This document shows, piece after piece, positions 1 through 6,953 of a stretch of 13,406 nucleotides of DNA (position 1 is the first letter of the stretch; the number at the start of each line of letters is the position of its first letter). A program made the translations under genes and the position numbers. The notes beneath the pieces were generated by a model. The model made no database searches, was not told the DNA's origin, and was given only the letters and a program-made list of their open reading frames with translations. The stretch spans positions 1 to 13,406 of the forward strand of contig NJBP01000052.1 of assembly GCA_005223085.1 (NCBI GenBank), written 5' to 3'. The stretch is from Candidatus Aerophobetes bacterium Ae_b3b. Its GTDB lineage: Bacteria > Aerophobota > Aerophobia > Aerophobales > AE-B3A.

Positions 1-725
1 ACGGTGATAACGGATATGACTCGCTGGCAATGTTCGCCGAACAAGTCATCTGGTCGTTTGGGGGAGAGCTTGGCAACTATTCAACCTACAAAGTCGACGG
101 CTACCTGAACACTGAGGGTGCTATTGCAGGAATAGAGTACTATCATGATCTTTTTCAATTCGTGCCGCCGGGATTTGGTAACGCGTTCTACATCAAGTGT
201 AACGATGCTTTTGTCGCAGGGATAGTGCCGATGAGCTGTAACTATCTTGCGTTCTTCCCCGGCCTGGCAAACAAGGCAACCAATGAATACGCTGATGTCA
301 CCGGATACTTTGCTTGTCCTCCACAAGTTGGTCCGGACGGTGTAGAAAGACGATTCGCTGCTCTCGGGGGGCAGGGGGCTTCAGTAGTCTCCTATTCAAA
401 AAAGAAGGACCTCGCATTCAAATGGCTGGAGTGGTTCATAAAACCGGATACTCAAATGAAATGGGCGAAATTAGGCGGTTATACCTGCCACGCAGACACT
501 TTGGCCTCCGATGAATTCCTCAATGCAACCCCATACAACCCTACATTTAAGACATCAATGGAGATCTTCAAGGATTGGTGGGCGTGTCCAGAATACGACG
601 AGCTTCTCCGAACCTTCAGCGAAATAATTGCCGACTACGTTATCAAAGATAATGGTACCGCCGAGCAAGCTCTGGACAAATGCACAAAACAATGGGAATC
701 TATCTTTGAAGAGGCGGGATACTAA
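1..725 (+). CDS. ABC transporter substrate-binding protein, C-terminal part (sugar type)
   Basis: Extracellular solute-binding protein of a carbohydrate or polyol ABC importer, which captures substrate outside the membrane and delivers it to the permeases encoded next. The reading frame is open from base 3, so the gene starts before the window and about 240 C-terminal residues are present. Visible family features are the FGGELGNY stretch, a lobe rich in Trp and Tyr, the AFKWLEWFIKPDTQ helix typical of family 1 binding proteins, and a C-terminal helix (EQALDKCTKQWESIFEEAGY) of the kind that ends these proteins. The signal peptide is outside the window. The neighbours, two MalF/MalG-type permeases and two MalK-type ATPases, support the role strongly. 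The ligand cannot be read from the sequence. Confidence 0.88.
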   Translation, partial: GDNGYDSLAMFAEQVIWSFGGELGNYSTYKVDGYLNTEGAIAGIEYYHDLFQFVPPGFGNAFYIKCNDAFVAGIVPMSCNYLAFFPGLANKATNEYADVTGYFACPPQVGPDGVERRFAALGGQGASVVSYSKKKDLAFKWLEWFIKPDTQMKWAKLGGYTCHADTLASDEFLNATPYNPTFKTSMEIFKDWWACPEYDELLRTFSEIIADYVIKDNGTAEQALDKCTKQWESIFEEAGY

Positions 726-749
726 GACTAGTACTGGCCGCTAAAGGCT

Positions 750-781
750 CGCTTCCCCCGGGATTCTTCTCGGGGGAAGCG
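750..781 (+). promoter_or_regulatory. Intercistronic hairpin between binding protein and permease
   Basis: A perfect 11-bp inverted repeat (CGCTTCCCCCG at 750-760, CGGGGGAAGCG at 771-781) encloses a 10-nt loop. No T-run follows, so it is not a classical intrinsic terminator. Such hairpins between binding-protein and permease genes commonly stabilise the upstream mRNA or partly attenuate downstream expression, giving more binding protein than membrane subunits. That role is inferred here; the structure itself is directly visible. Confidence 0.7.
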
Positions 782-807
782 CCTATCTGGAAAAGTGCGA
801 GAAAAGG

Positions 808-1737
808 ATGAGTATATTTAAAAGATCCAAGGAAAACCGCACGAGAAACGGGCAAGTTTACTATCGGCCTATGCGGGATATCACGCTCCTACGACTCTTC
901 ATCTTCCCCACAATCATTTTGCTTATCGTGATAAATGTGTTTCCCTTATTCTGGTCACTGTTTCTTAGTTTTTCTCGTTACTCCGCCAAAATGCCAAACA
1001 TTTGGGGCAAAAATCCAAGGATGATCGGAACCGCAAACTATTCCCGCATCTTAACTGATCCTGACATATGGATTAGATTTATCACCACCGCTAAGTATGT
1101 GGTCTTGTCAGTCGGCGGAGAAATGATACTTGGTTTTGGCCTTGCTCTACTCATTTTTCGAAGCAATTTCAAAGGTAAGGGTCTAATAACAACTCTTTTG
1201 GTCCTACCGATGACAATGTCCCCGGTAATAGTGGGCCTGATGTGGCAATTGTTCTACGATCCCAACTGGGGTAGCTTCAACTACCTGCTGGGCTTGGGAA
1301 GGATAGATTGGGTTTCGGACCCGGCACGAAACTTGTACTCCATCGTCATTGTGGACATCTGGATGTGGACCCCCTTTGTAATGCTCCTTTCCATCGCAGG
1401 ACTTTCAGCTATTCCTAGGTACCTCTACGAAGCTGCCGAAATTGACCGAGCTTCATGGTGGCTTAAGTTCTGGAAAATAACCCTTCCCATGGTATATCCT
1501 CTTCTTCTGGTGGCTCTGATATTTCGCACTATCGAAGCCTTCAAAATATTTGACCTACCAATGGGAATAGTTGGGAGGGGAGCGGTCGCTCCTCGGCTGC
1601 TCGCCCTACATCTGTATAATGTGTCGTTTGTCACCTGGAAGACAAGCTATGGTTCTGCACTCGGCTATATCATGCTCATAATAATTATTGCAACCACAAG
1701 TATTTTCATCAAATACCTGAAGAAAGCAAAGCAATAG
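808..1737 (+). CDS. Sugar ABC transporter permease, MalF/UgpA type
   Basis: Integral membrane subunit of the importer, 309 residues, usual length for this family. A basic cytoplasmic N-terminus is followed by a first membrane segment (LFIFPTIILLIVINVFPLFWSL region) and about five more. The binding-protein-dependent permease domain covers the C-terminal two thirds. The EAA coupling loop that docks on the ATPase is visible around residues 209-230 (YEAAEIDRASWWLKFWKITLP). The glycine normally following the aspartate of this loop is an arginine here. The start is ATG at 808; AAAAGG abuts it, so Shine-Dalgarno spacing is poor. It lies 27 bases before the second permease and presumably forms a heterodimer with it. 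Confidence 0.92.
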   Translation: MSIFKRSKENRTRNGQVYYRPMRDITLLRLFIFPTIILLIVINVFPLFWSLFLSFSRYSAKMPNIWGKNPRMIGTANYSRILTDPDIWIRFITTAKYVVLSVGGEMILGFGLALLIFRSNFKGKGLITTLLVLPMTMSPVIVGLMWQLFYDPNWGSFNYLLGLGRIDWVSDPARNLYSIVIVDIWMWTPFVMLLSIAGLSAIPRYLYEAAEIDRASWWLKFWKITLPMVYPLLLVALIFRTIEAFKIFDLPMGIVGRGAVAPRLLALHLYNVSFVTWKTSYGSALGYIMLIIIIATTSIFIKYLKKAKQ

Positions 1738-1763
1738 GGACTCGATGGCTAGAGAGGGATTCT

Positions 1764-2711
1764 ATGGCCAGAATAGCTAACCGAAGACAAAAAATCGGTG
1801 GCTGGGTTTTGATAATAGTCCTGGCAGTGATTACTTTTGTTTATCTCGTACCCTTTTTGTATATTATAAATACATCTTTCAAACCATGGACAGGGATCAA
1901 GGAGTATCCACCCAAAGTCATATTCAAACCCTCAATTGGGAGCTTTATCAGAATTTTTACCTCTAGAACCGTCTACCCTCCAGGAGAGGTGCCGACCGAG
2001 GAAGAGATGGCCCGCATGAAGTGGTACGAACGCATCGTCTATAGAGAAACCAACGAAGAAGTCGTAAGATTAGGCGATCTGCCCCGAAGATATCTGAATA
2101 GTATTATTATCTGCTCAATAAGCACAATAATAACTGTAATCCTCGGAACAATCACTGCTTATGGTTTTTCGAGGTTCAAGGTCAGAGGTAAAGACGATCT
2201 TCTCTTTTTCATCCTGAGCACGAGAATGCTTCCGCCAGTAGTAGTAGTGATCCCGGTTTTTCTTATGTTCAGGTTCCTGGGACTAACCGATACTCACATT
2301 GGCCTGATACTTTTGTACGTTGCTTTTAATGTATCTTTTGCAGTCTGGGTACTGAAAGGGTTTATCGATGAAATTCCTACCGAATATGAAGAAGCAGCAA
2401 TGGTTGATGGATATACTCGTTTTCAGGTGTTCAGGAAGATCGTGGTTCCACAAGCAACTACGGGAATAGCAGCCACCGCGGTTTTCTGTTTCATATTCTC
2501 GTGGAACGAATATGCCTTCGCCTTTCTACTTTCAAGGAAAATTGCCCAGACAGTACCCGCGTGGCTCCCTTATCAGATGGGGGTGCTGGGATATGACTGG
2601 GGAGCCGCTGCAGCCGGAACCTTCATATTTCTGGTGCCTGTGATGGTCTTCACCATAATCTTAAGAAAGCATCTCCTCAGGGGCATTACCTTCGGAGCAA
2701 TAAGAAAATAG
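1764..2711 (+). CDS. Sugar ABC transporter permease, MalG/UgpE type
   Basis: Second membrane subunit of the importer, 315 residues. The first membrane segment (residues about 13-35) is followed by a long polar stretch of roughly 60-70 residues rich in Glu and Arg (PTEEEMARMKWYERIVYRE) before RYLNSI and the remaining five segments. MalG-type proteins usually have a shorter connection, so this extracytoplasmic loop is enlarged and may contact the binding protein. The EAA loop is canonical with its glycine (EEAAMVDGYTRFQVFRKIVVP). The C-terminal LRGITFGAIRK ending is typical of the family. GAGAGG upstream of ATG 1764 serves as ribosome binding site. Confidence 0.93.
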   Translation: MARIANRRQKIGGWVLIIVLAVITFVYLVPFLYIINTSFKPWTGIKEYPPKVIFKPSIGSFIRIFTSRTVYPPGEVPTEEEMARMKWYERIVYRETNEEVVRLGDLPRRYLNSIIICSISTIITVILGTITAYGFSRFKVRGKDDLLFFILSTRMLPPVVVVIPVFLMFRFLGLTDTHIGLILLYVAFNVSFAVWVLKGFIDEIPTEYEEAAMVDGYTRFQVFRKIVVPQATTGIAATAVFCFIFSWNEYAFAFLLSRKIAQTVPAWLPYQMGVLGYDWGAAAAGTFIFLVPVMVFTIILRKHLLRGITFGAIRK

Positions 2712-2763
2712 AGCAAAATCCAAAACTTACACTAAATCTGCGGAGTGAGGAGATCGCCTGAAT

Positions 2764-3027
2764 TTGGCGGAATTTCCGAGAAGTGCGAAAGAAGATGAAA
2801 GAATGATAGCATTTGTGGTGTGCGCAGCCTCTTATCTCCTAATTGCAGTAATCTTTTGGAAATTCAAAATATTGAGAAGGCAGTATCTAGAAGCAACTTT
2901 TATGTGGATTATGATTTTTGGAATAGTAGCTCTTTGCCAACCGTGGACGTTTTTTCTATACCAGAATGGCTTTGCCATTCTTTCGACCGGAACTCTTGGA
3001 TATATTCTGGCAATTCATATGAAGTGA
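2764..3027 (+). CDS. Small membrane protein of the ABC operon, unknown family
   Basis: A protein of 87 residues from TTG at 2764, or 74 residues from ATG at 2803, with three likely membrane segments: MIAFVVCAASYLLIAVIFW, FMWIMIFGIVALC, and AILSTGTLGYILAI. GAGGAG at 2747-2752 favours the TTG start; the ATG start has only a weak GAAAGA before it. It sits between the second permease and the isomerase, 24 bases before the latter, in the same direction, so it is probably an accessory subunit or regulator of the importer. The rhizobial glycerol importer operon glpSTPQUV also has a small membrane protein (DUF2160), an analogy by position only. A competing frame (2820-3050) codes for a less plausible, polar peptide. 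Confidence 0.62.
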   Translation: MAEFPRSAKEDERMIAFVVCAASYLLIAVIFWKFKILRRQYLEATFMWIMIFGIVALCQPWTFFLYQNGFAILSTGTLGYILAIHMK

Positions 3028-3051
3028 TTCTTTCCTTGAAAGGAGAGTAAG

Positions 3052-4017
3052 ATGGAACTAGGGGTAATGGCAAACTGCTTTTCCGACAAGTCATGGGAGG
3101 ATGCTTGCAAAGCAGCAAAGGATGCTGGCCTCAGCGCAATTGAACCTGGTTCTGGTGGTTTTGTGGGAAAAGCTCACTGTGATCCCGCTGCTCTACTAAA
3201 GAACCATGATGCAGTGAGAGAATTTAAAGAAACGGCTGAGAAAAACGAGCTCAAAATAAGTGCCCTCGCTTGTCACGGAAATCCACTTCATCCACAGAAG
3301 GAGATTTCTGATGAGCATACCAAAGATCTTGAGGCATCTATTGAGCTTGCATCAATGATAGGAGTGGGAGTAATTAACTGTTTTGCCGGGTGTCCCGGAG
3401 CCGGAGAAGATGCAAAATACCCAAACTGGATAACTTGTCCCTGGCCCACCTATTTTGAAGAGGCAGTCAAATGGCAATGGGAAAAGAAGGTGATTCCCTT
3501 CTGGAAGAAAATGGCAAAAAAAGCAAAAGAAGTGGGAATCAAGTTCGGTCTTGAGATGCATCCTGGAGATGTAGTTTATAATACTGAAGCCTTACTCAAG
3601 CTGAGAGAAGAAGTAGGCGCGGAAGAGATTTCATGCAACTTTGATCCCAGCCATTTATTCTGGCAGGGGATGGATCCCATTGTTTCGATGAGGTACCTGG
3701 GCAATGCAATAGTTCACGTTCATGCAAAAGACAGTAGAATCAACAGCTCAGTAGTTGATTTTCGAGGAGTAAATGACTGGAAGCATTATAGGGAACTGGC
3801 CAAAAGAGCATGGACATTTCGAACTGTTGGGTATGGCCACGGAGCGGAGTTCTGGAACAACTTTGTCTCGACCTTGAGATTCATCGGATACGACGGAGTT
3901 ATCAGTATCGAACATGAAGATCCCCTGATGTCGGTAAATGAAGGACTAAGCAAAGCCATTGAATTCTTAGGAAAGGTTCTTATTTATGAGAAGCCGGGTG
4001 AGATGTGGTGGGCCTAG
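3052..4017 (+). CDS. Sugar phosphate isomerase/epimerase-like TIM-barrel protein
   Basis: A 321-residue member of the xylose isomerase-like / AP endonuclease 2 TIM-barrel superfamily (COG1082-like). The metal-binding residues expected for the fold are visible: Glu168 (FGLEMHPG), Asp198 (NFDPSHLFWQG), His222/His224 (VHVHAKD) and Glu287 (ISIEHEDP). The C-terminal YGHGAEFWNNFVSTLR and IEHEDPLMSVNEGL motifs are characteristic of the epimerase-like subgroup found beside sugar ABC importers. It most likely isomerises, epimerises or otherwise converts the imported sugar or polyol in the cytoplasm; the exact reaction cannot be deduced. A strong AAAGGAG lies 6 bases before ATG 3052. The 92 bases that follow hold no gene. 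Confidence 0.85.
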   Translation: MELGVMANCFSDKSWEDACKAAKDAGLSAIEPGSGGFVGKAHCDPAALLKNHDAVREFKETAEKNELKISALACHGNPLHPQKEISDEHTKDLEASIELASMIGVGVINCFAGCPGAGEDAKYPNWITCPWPTYFEEAVKWQWEKKVIPFWKKMAKKAKEVGIKFGLEMHPGDVVYNTEALLKLREEVGAEEISCNFDPSHLFWQGMDPIVSMRYLGNAIVHVHAKDSRINSSVVDFRGVNDWKHYRELAKRAWTFRTVGYGHGAEFWNNFVSTLRFIGYDGVISIEHEDPLMSVNEGLSKAIEFLGKVLIYEKPGEMWWA

Positions 4018-4109
4018 ATGATGCAAATTCTGGCCCTCCCTAGCGAGAAGACATGAAAATAGACTGGGTGCATGAGGACGATTAGGAAAAGAAGGTAGTG
4101 ATTTCCTAG

Positions 4110-5213
4110 ATGGCAGAAATAGCTTTAAGGAACATTGTAAAGAGATTTGGCAGCCTTGTCGCCGTGAATAACCTTAATCTTCATATCAGAGACAAGGAAT
4201 TTGTCGTTCTTCTCGGACCCTCCGGATGTGGTAAAACTACCACCCTGAGATGCATCTCCGGCCTGGAAACACCCGACGAAGGAAAGATACTGATAGATGA
4301 GGAGGATGTCACCAACAAAAGAGCATCACAAAGAGATGTAGCGTTCGTCTTCCAGCTCTATGCTCTCTATCCTCATCTAACAGCTTACGGTAATATCGCC
4401 TTTCCTTTAGTGGCACAGGGACTTAGCAAGAAGAGGACCAGGCAGGAAGTAGATCGAGCGGCACAGATCCTCAGAATAAAGCACATATTGAACAAAAAAC
4501 CCAGGGAACTTTCGGGGGGAGATATGCAGAGAGTTGCCCTGGGAAGAGCTATTGTCCGAAGACCGAAAGTATTCTTACTTGATGAACCAATAGGCACTTT
4601 GGACGCAAAATTCAGAGAAGAAATGCGAGCTGAACTCAAGAAACTCCATGTTGATATTGGCGCTACCACCGTCTATGTAACTCACGACCAGGTTGAAGCA
4701 ATGTCCATGGGGGACCGTGTTGTCATAATGAATCTTGGAGTCTTACAACAAGTTGGAACACCCCATGAAGTATACAACAAACCCAAGAATCTGTTCGTGG
4801 CAAATTTCATTGGAAGTCCCGGAATGAATTTTATCAGCTGTAAACCGTTAAGAGGTCCCGGGGGTAAACTTGCCCTACGATTGCCCGTGGTCAACACCAC
4901 CATTGCAATCCCCGACGAAACTCAAACGATAATCATCGACAAGAAAAAGGAAGAAAAAGACTTAGTCTTAGGCGTCCGGCCGGAAAACGTGATATTCAGC
5001 AGAAAAGAGAAAAGCAACCATCTCCAAACAAGAGTTTACGTGGTCGAGACAATGGGCTCCTACAATATCACAGACGTAAGACTGGGCGATGAGACCATCA
5101 AGGTGCGCACTGCGCCAAGCATATTGCCAGAGGTTGGAGAAACCGTATATATTAGTTTTGATCCCCAAAGAATAAGCATTTTTGATGAGGAAACTGGTGA
5201 TTCGGTAGTGTAA
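4110..5213 (+). CDS. Sugar ABC transporter ATP-binding protein, MalK/UgpC type (first of two)
   Basis: ATPase subunit of 367 residues that powers the importer from the cytoplasmic side. All motifs are intact: Walker A GPSGCGKT at residues 36-43, Q-loop Gln82 (VFQLYALYPHL), signature LSGGDMQR from 134, Walker B VFLLDE at 154-159, D-loop TLDA, and switch His192 (YVTHDQVEAMSMGDR). A C-terminal TOBE/regulatory domain begins near residue 285 (LVLGVRPENVIF) and ends FDEETG. The signature has Asp where MalK usually has Gln. The GAAGG before ATG 4110 is about 14 bases away, a weak ribosome site. It is followed after 26 bases by a second, distinct ATPase, so the two probably pair as a heterodimer. Confidence 0.93.
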   Translation: MAEIALRNIVKRFGSLVAVNNLNLHIRDKEFVVLLGPSGCGKTTTLRCISGLETPDEGKILIDEEDVTNKRASQRDVAFVFQLYALYPHLTAYGNIAFPLVAQGLSKKRTRQEVDRAAQILRIKHILNKKPRELSGGDMQRVALGRAIVRRPKVFLLDEPIGTLDAKFREEMRAELKKLHVDIGATTVYVTHDQVEAMSMGDRVVIMNLGVLQQVGTPHEVYNKPKNLFVANFIGSPGMNFISCKPLRGPGGKLALRLPVVNTTIAIPDETQTIIIDKKKEEKDLVLGVRPENVIFSRKEKSNHLQTRVYVVETMGSYNITDVRLGDETIKVRTAPSILPEVGETVYISFDPQRISIFDEETGDSVV

Positions 5214-5239
5214 CGAACCATCAACCAGAAGGTGCACCA

Positions 5240-6328
5240 ATGGCCAGCGTAAGATTAGCTTCCCTGACAAAAACTTTCGGCCAAGTAACTGCGGTAGACA
5301 ATATAGATTTAGAAATCGACGACAGAGAATTTTTTGTTCTCCTTGGTCCAACCGGAGCAGGAAAAACCACGACCCTAAGACTTATAGCAGGACTAGAAAA
5401 ACCAGACCAGGGGGAGGTATATCTGGGCAATGTTTCAGTAAATGATCTTAGCCCCGCCTTAAGAGATGTTGCTTTTGTATTTCAATACTATACTCTTTAT
5501 CCTCACTATACTGTGCGGCAAAATCTCGAATTTCCTCTAAGGTCAAAGCTTAGAAGACTGTCTGAATCAGAAATTGATGCTAAAGTGAGTGAAGTTGCCG
5601 GGGTCCTGCACATCGAGTCGCTACTAGGCCGAGAAACAGTTAATTTGAGTGGTGGAGAAATGCAACGTGTGGCGATAGGCAGAGCAATGGTCAGAACTCC
5701 AAAAGTCTTTCTCATGGATGAGCCTTTATCAAATCTGGACGCAAAACTGAGAGAAGAAATGAGGACGGAGCTTGCCAGACTCCACCTGGATCTCGGATTC
5801 ACTTTTTTTTATGTAACTCATGACCAAATCGAAGCAATGACAATGGGTGATAGAATCGCAGTGCTTAATGAAGGCAGAATTCTTCAGATTGGCACCCCTG
5901 ATGAAATATACAACTCGCCAGAAAACGTTTTCGTGGCCAAGTTTGTGGGAAGCCCCACAATTAACTTATTCGAGGCGAGCATAGAAACAAGTACTTTAGT
6001 GGTCGGAAAGAAAACACTGGTTTGCGCCATTCCTGGAACACAGCGAAGCTCGCTCGAAAAATACACTAAGAGAGAATTGATTTTGGCAATAAGGCCGGAA
6101 GACATTGAAGTATCGAAAGAGAAAAAGAAAGCTGATTCATTCAAATGTACAGTGTACTTTACTCAGAGCATGGGGGTAGAAGATATCTTAAACCTAAGAA
6201 TCAATGATCTTGTCTTGAGAGCGCTTGTCCCTCCGAAACTCCTGGCTAGAGTCGGCGATACGGTCTACGCCAGTATCAATATGAAGCGCTCACATTTATT
6301 TGACTCTGAAACAAATATGCGCCTGTGA
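5240..6328 (+). CDS. Sugar ABC transporter ATP-binding protein, MalK/UgpC type (second of two)
   Basis: Second ATPase of the importer, 362 residues, clearly a paralogue rather than a copy of the preceding gene. Walker A GPTGAGKT is at residues 36-43, Q-loop Gln82 (VFQYYTLYPHY), signature LSGGEMQR at about 136-143, Walker B VFLMDE at 156-161, D-loop NLDA, and His194 (YVTHDQIEAMTMGDR). The TOBE region (LILAIRPEDIEV) is more diverged from MalK than that of its partner, and it ends with LFDSETN. Both ATPases keep every catalytic motif, so neither looks like a dead subunit. AGAAGG lies about 7 bases before ATG 5240. A terminator-like hairpin follows the stop, so this is probably the last gene of the operon. 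Confidence 0.93.
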   Translation: MASVRLASLTKTFGQVTAVDNIDLEIDDREFFVLLGPTGAGKTTTLRLIAGLEKPDQGEVYLGNVSVNDLSPALRDVAFVFQYYTLYPHYTVRQNLEFPLRSKLRRLSESEIDAKVSEVAGVLHIESLLGRETVNLSGGEMQRVAIGRAMVRTPKVFLMDEPLSNLDAKLREEMRTELARLHLDLGFTFFYVTHDQIEAMTMGDRIAVLNEGRILQIGTPDEIYNSPENVFVAKFVGSPTINLFEASIETSTLVVGKKTLVCAIPGTQRSSLEKYTKRELILAIRPEDIEVSKEKKKADSFKCTVYFTQSMGVEDILNLRINDLVLRALVPPKLLARVGDTVYASINMKRSHLFDSETNMRL

Positions 6329-6331
6329 AAT

Positions 6332-6367
6332 AAAGACTGCCAGCGGGGTGCCCCTCTAGCGGTCTTT
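6332..6367 (+). terminator. Probable terminator of the ABC importer operon
   Basis: AAAGACTGC (6332-6340) pairs with GCGGTCTTT (6359-6367) over 9 bp with one G-U pair, and the GC-rich interior GGGGTGCCCC can extend the structure. It starts 4 bases after the stop codon of the second ATPase. The T-run is only three bases and sits inside the stem, so this is a weak intrinsic terminator or an mRNA 3'-end stabiliser. Confidence 0.5.
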
Positions 6368-6381
6368 GCCGGAAAAACTTA

Positions 6382-6592
6382 TTATTCATTATCCCCCACC
6401 GGGTTTTCCCTCAAGATGACCCGGTAAACCCTTAGCCTCTTCGACTCGAGAATTTCCTTACCCTTTTTGAGCTGCTGGTAGCCTTTCTTTCTTGCCCGGA
6501 GGACTATCTCACACAAGGATCCTCTGGGTTACTTTTTTGTTTACCGGACGCTTCCTGATCTTACCTAACAGCCCTTCTGAGGTTTCACCCTT
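6382..6592 (-). pseudogene. Broken minus-strand coding remnant, unknown product
   Basis: Read on the minus strand from 6592, an open stretch encodes 27 residues beginning KGETSEGLLGKIRKRP and running to VTQRILV, then stops. A shift of one base at 6511 opens a second frame at 6510 that continues EIVLRARKKGYQQLKKGKEI and ESKRLRVYRVIL and ends at a stop codon at 6382-6384. The two parts join into about 70 residues of smooth, basic, protein-like sequence. No ATG, GTG or ribosome site precedes the first part, so this is probably a decayed or frame-damaged gene end. I do not recognise the family. It may also be chance, since the pieces are short. Confidence 0.35.
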
Positions 6593-6628
6593 TTAGAAAT
6601 TTTGGGGAAAGTCCTAGAGACGGTTTTC

Positions 6629-6656
6629 TTGACAAATAGGAAGGTCTAGCTACAAT
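6629..6656 (+). promoter_or_regulatory. Sigma70-type promoter for dnaN
   Basis: TTGACA at 6629-6634 and TACAAT at 6651-6656 are separated by 16 bases, close to the vegetative consensus. Transcription would start near 6663, giving a leader of about 160 bases before dnaN that contains the hairpin repeats at 6675-6788. This is the best promoter match in the window and is placed correctly for the dnaN-recF-dciA block. Confidence 0.65.
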
Positions 6657-6674
6657 AAACTCAGTCTTGGTAGG

Positions 6675-6757
6675 TACTCAGTGAACCCCGCCATTGCGAA
6701 GCGAAGCAATCTCGGTAGTCGCAGGTAGCCGCAGGCTTCAGCCTGCGCAAAATCTTA
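6675..6757 (+). repeat. Composite REP-like repeat, copy 1
   Basis: This 83-base segment recurs almost unchanged at 12130-12211. It has two modules: a CATTGCGAAGCGAAGCAATCTC element, and a perfect hairpin CGCAGGC-TTCA-GCCTGCG at 6730-6747 (7-bp stem, 4-nt loop). A lone GCCTGCG follows at 6758-6764. Here the element lies in the predicted 5' leader of dnaN. No coding potential or transposase accompanies it, so it behaves like a short dispersed non-autonomous repeat. Confidence 0.85.
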
Positions 6758-6770
6758 GCCTGCGTTGATA

Positions 6771-6788
6771 CGCACCCTAAAGGGTGCG
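6771..6788 (+). repeat. Hairpin element beside repeat copy 1
   Basis: CGCACCC (6771-6777) and GGGTGCG (6782-6788) form a perfect 7-bp stem with loop TAAA. The 4-base loop and 7-bp GC-rich stem mirror the hairpin 24 bases upstream, so the two probably belong to one family of palindromic units. It lies 37 bases before the proposed dnaN start codon. The copy of the composite repeat at 12130 lacks this unit. Confidence 0.65.
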
Positions 6789-6824
6789 GCTAGCCAAAAA
6801 GCAAGATCAGCAAAGGAGAAAAGA

Positions 6825-6953
6825 GTGAAGTTCACCTGTAAGAAAAACGATTTTTTAGAGGGGATGCGGGTGGTAGTACGCCTTAACCAGTGCAACACTT
6901 CCTATACTTACCCACGTTTTGATGGTAGCTAAGGAAGGCAGGATAAGTCTGTG
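6825..6953 (+). pseudogene. dnaN: 5' end of dnaN, split over two reading frames
   Basis: GTG at 6825 follows AAGGAG (6813-6818) by 6 bases and encodes MKFTCKKNDFLEGMRVVVR, a standard beta-clamp N-terminus. In that frame a stop follows at 6930. Entering another frame at GCC 6880 gives ALTSATLPILTHVLMVAKEG and then RISL, which matches the conserved TLPIL segment of the clamp, ending at 6951 just before a stop at 6952. Skipping TG at 6952-6953 restores the first frame at ACC 6954 (TATNL). The joined product would be about 370 residues, the normal family length. The two shifts look like loss of two bases at CGCC (6879-6882) and gain of TG, so they cancel. Sequencing error, real mutation or recoding are all possible. 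Confidence 0.85.

Noticed and set aside
750-781. Intrinsic terminator between binding protein and permease
   Set aside because: The stem is strong but no T-run follows and the downstream gene clearly belongs to the same operon.
2820-3050. 76-residue plus-strand open frame overlapping the small membrane protein
   Set aside because: Its translation is polar with no pattern, while the overlapping frame gives three clear membrane segments and has the better upstream ribosome site.
4968-5351. 127-residue minus-strand open frame
   Set aside because: It lies opposite the ends of the two ATPase genes, has no ribosome site or family pattern, and is a shadow.
6951-6953. GTG 6951 as the true start of dnaN
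   Set aside because: It falls inside a conserved clamp segment, and upstream bases encode the missing N-terminus behind a strong ribosome site at 6813.
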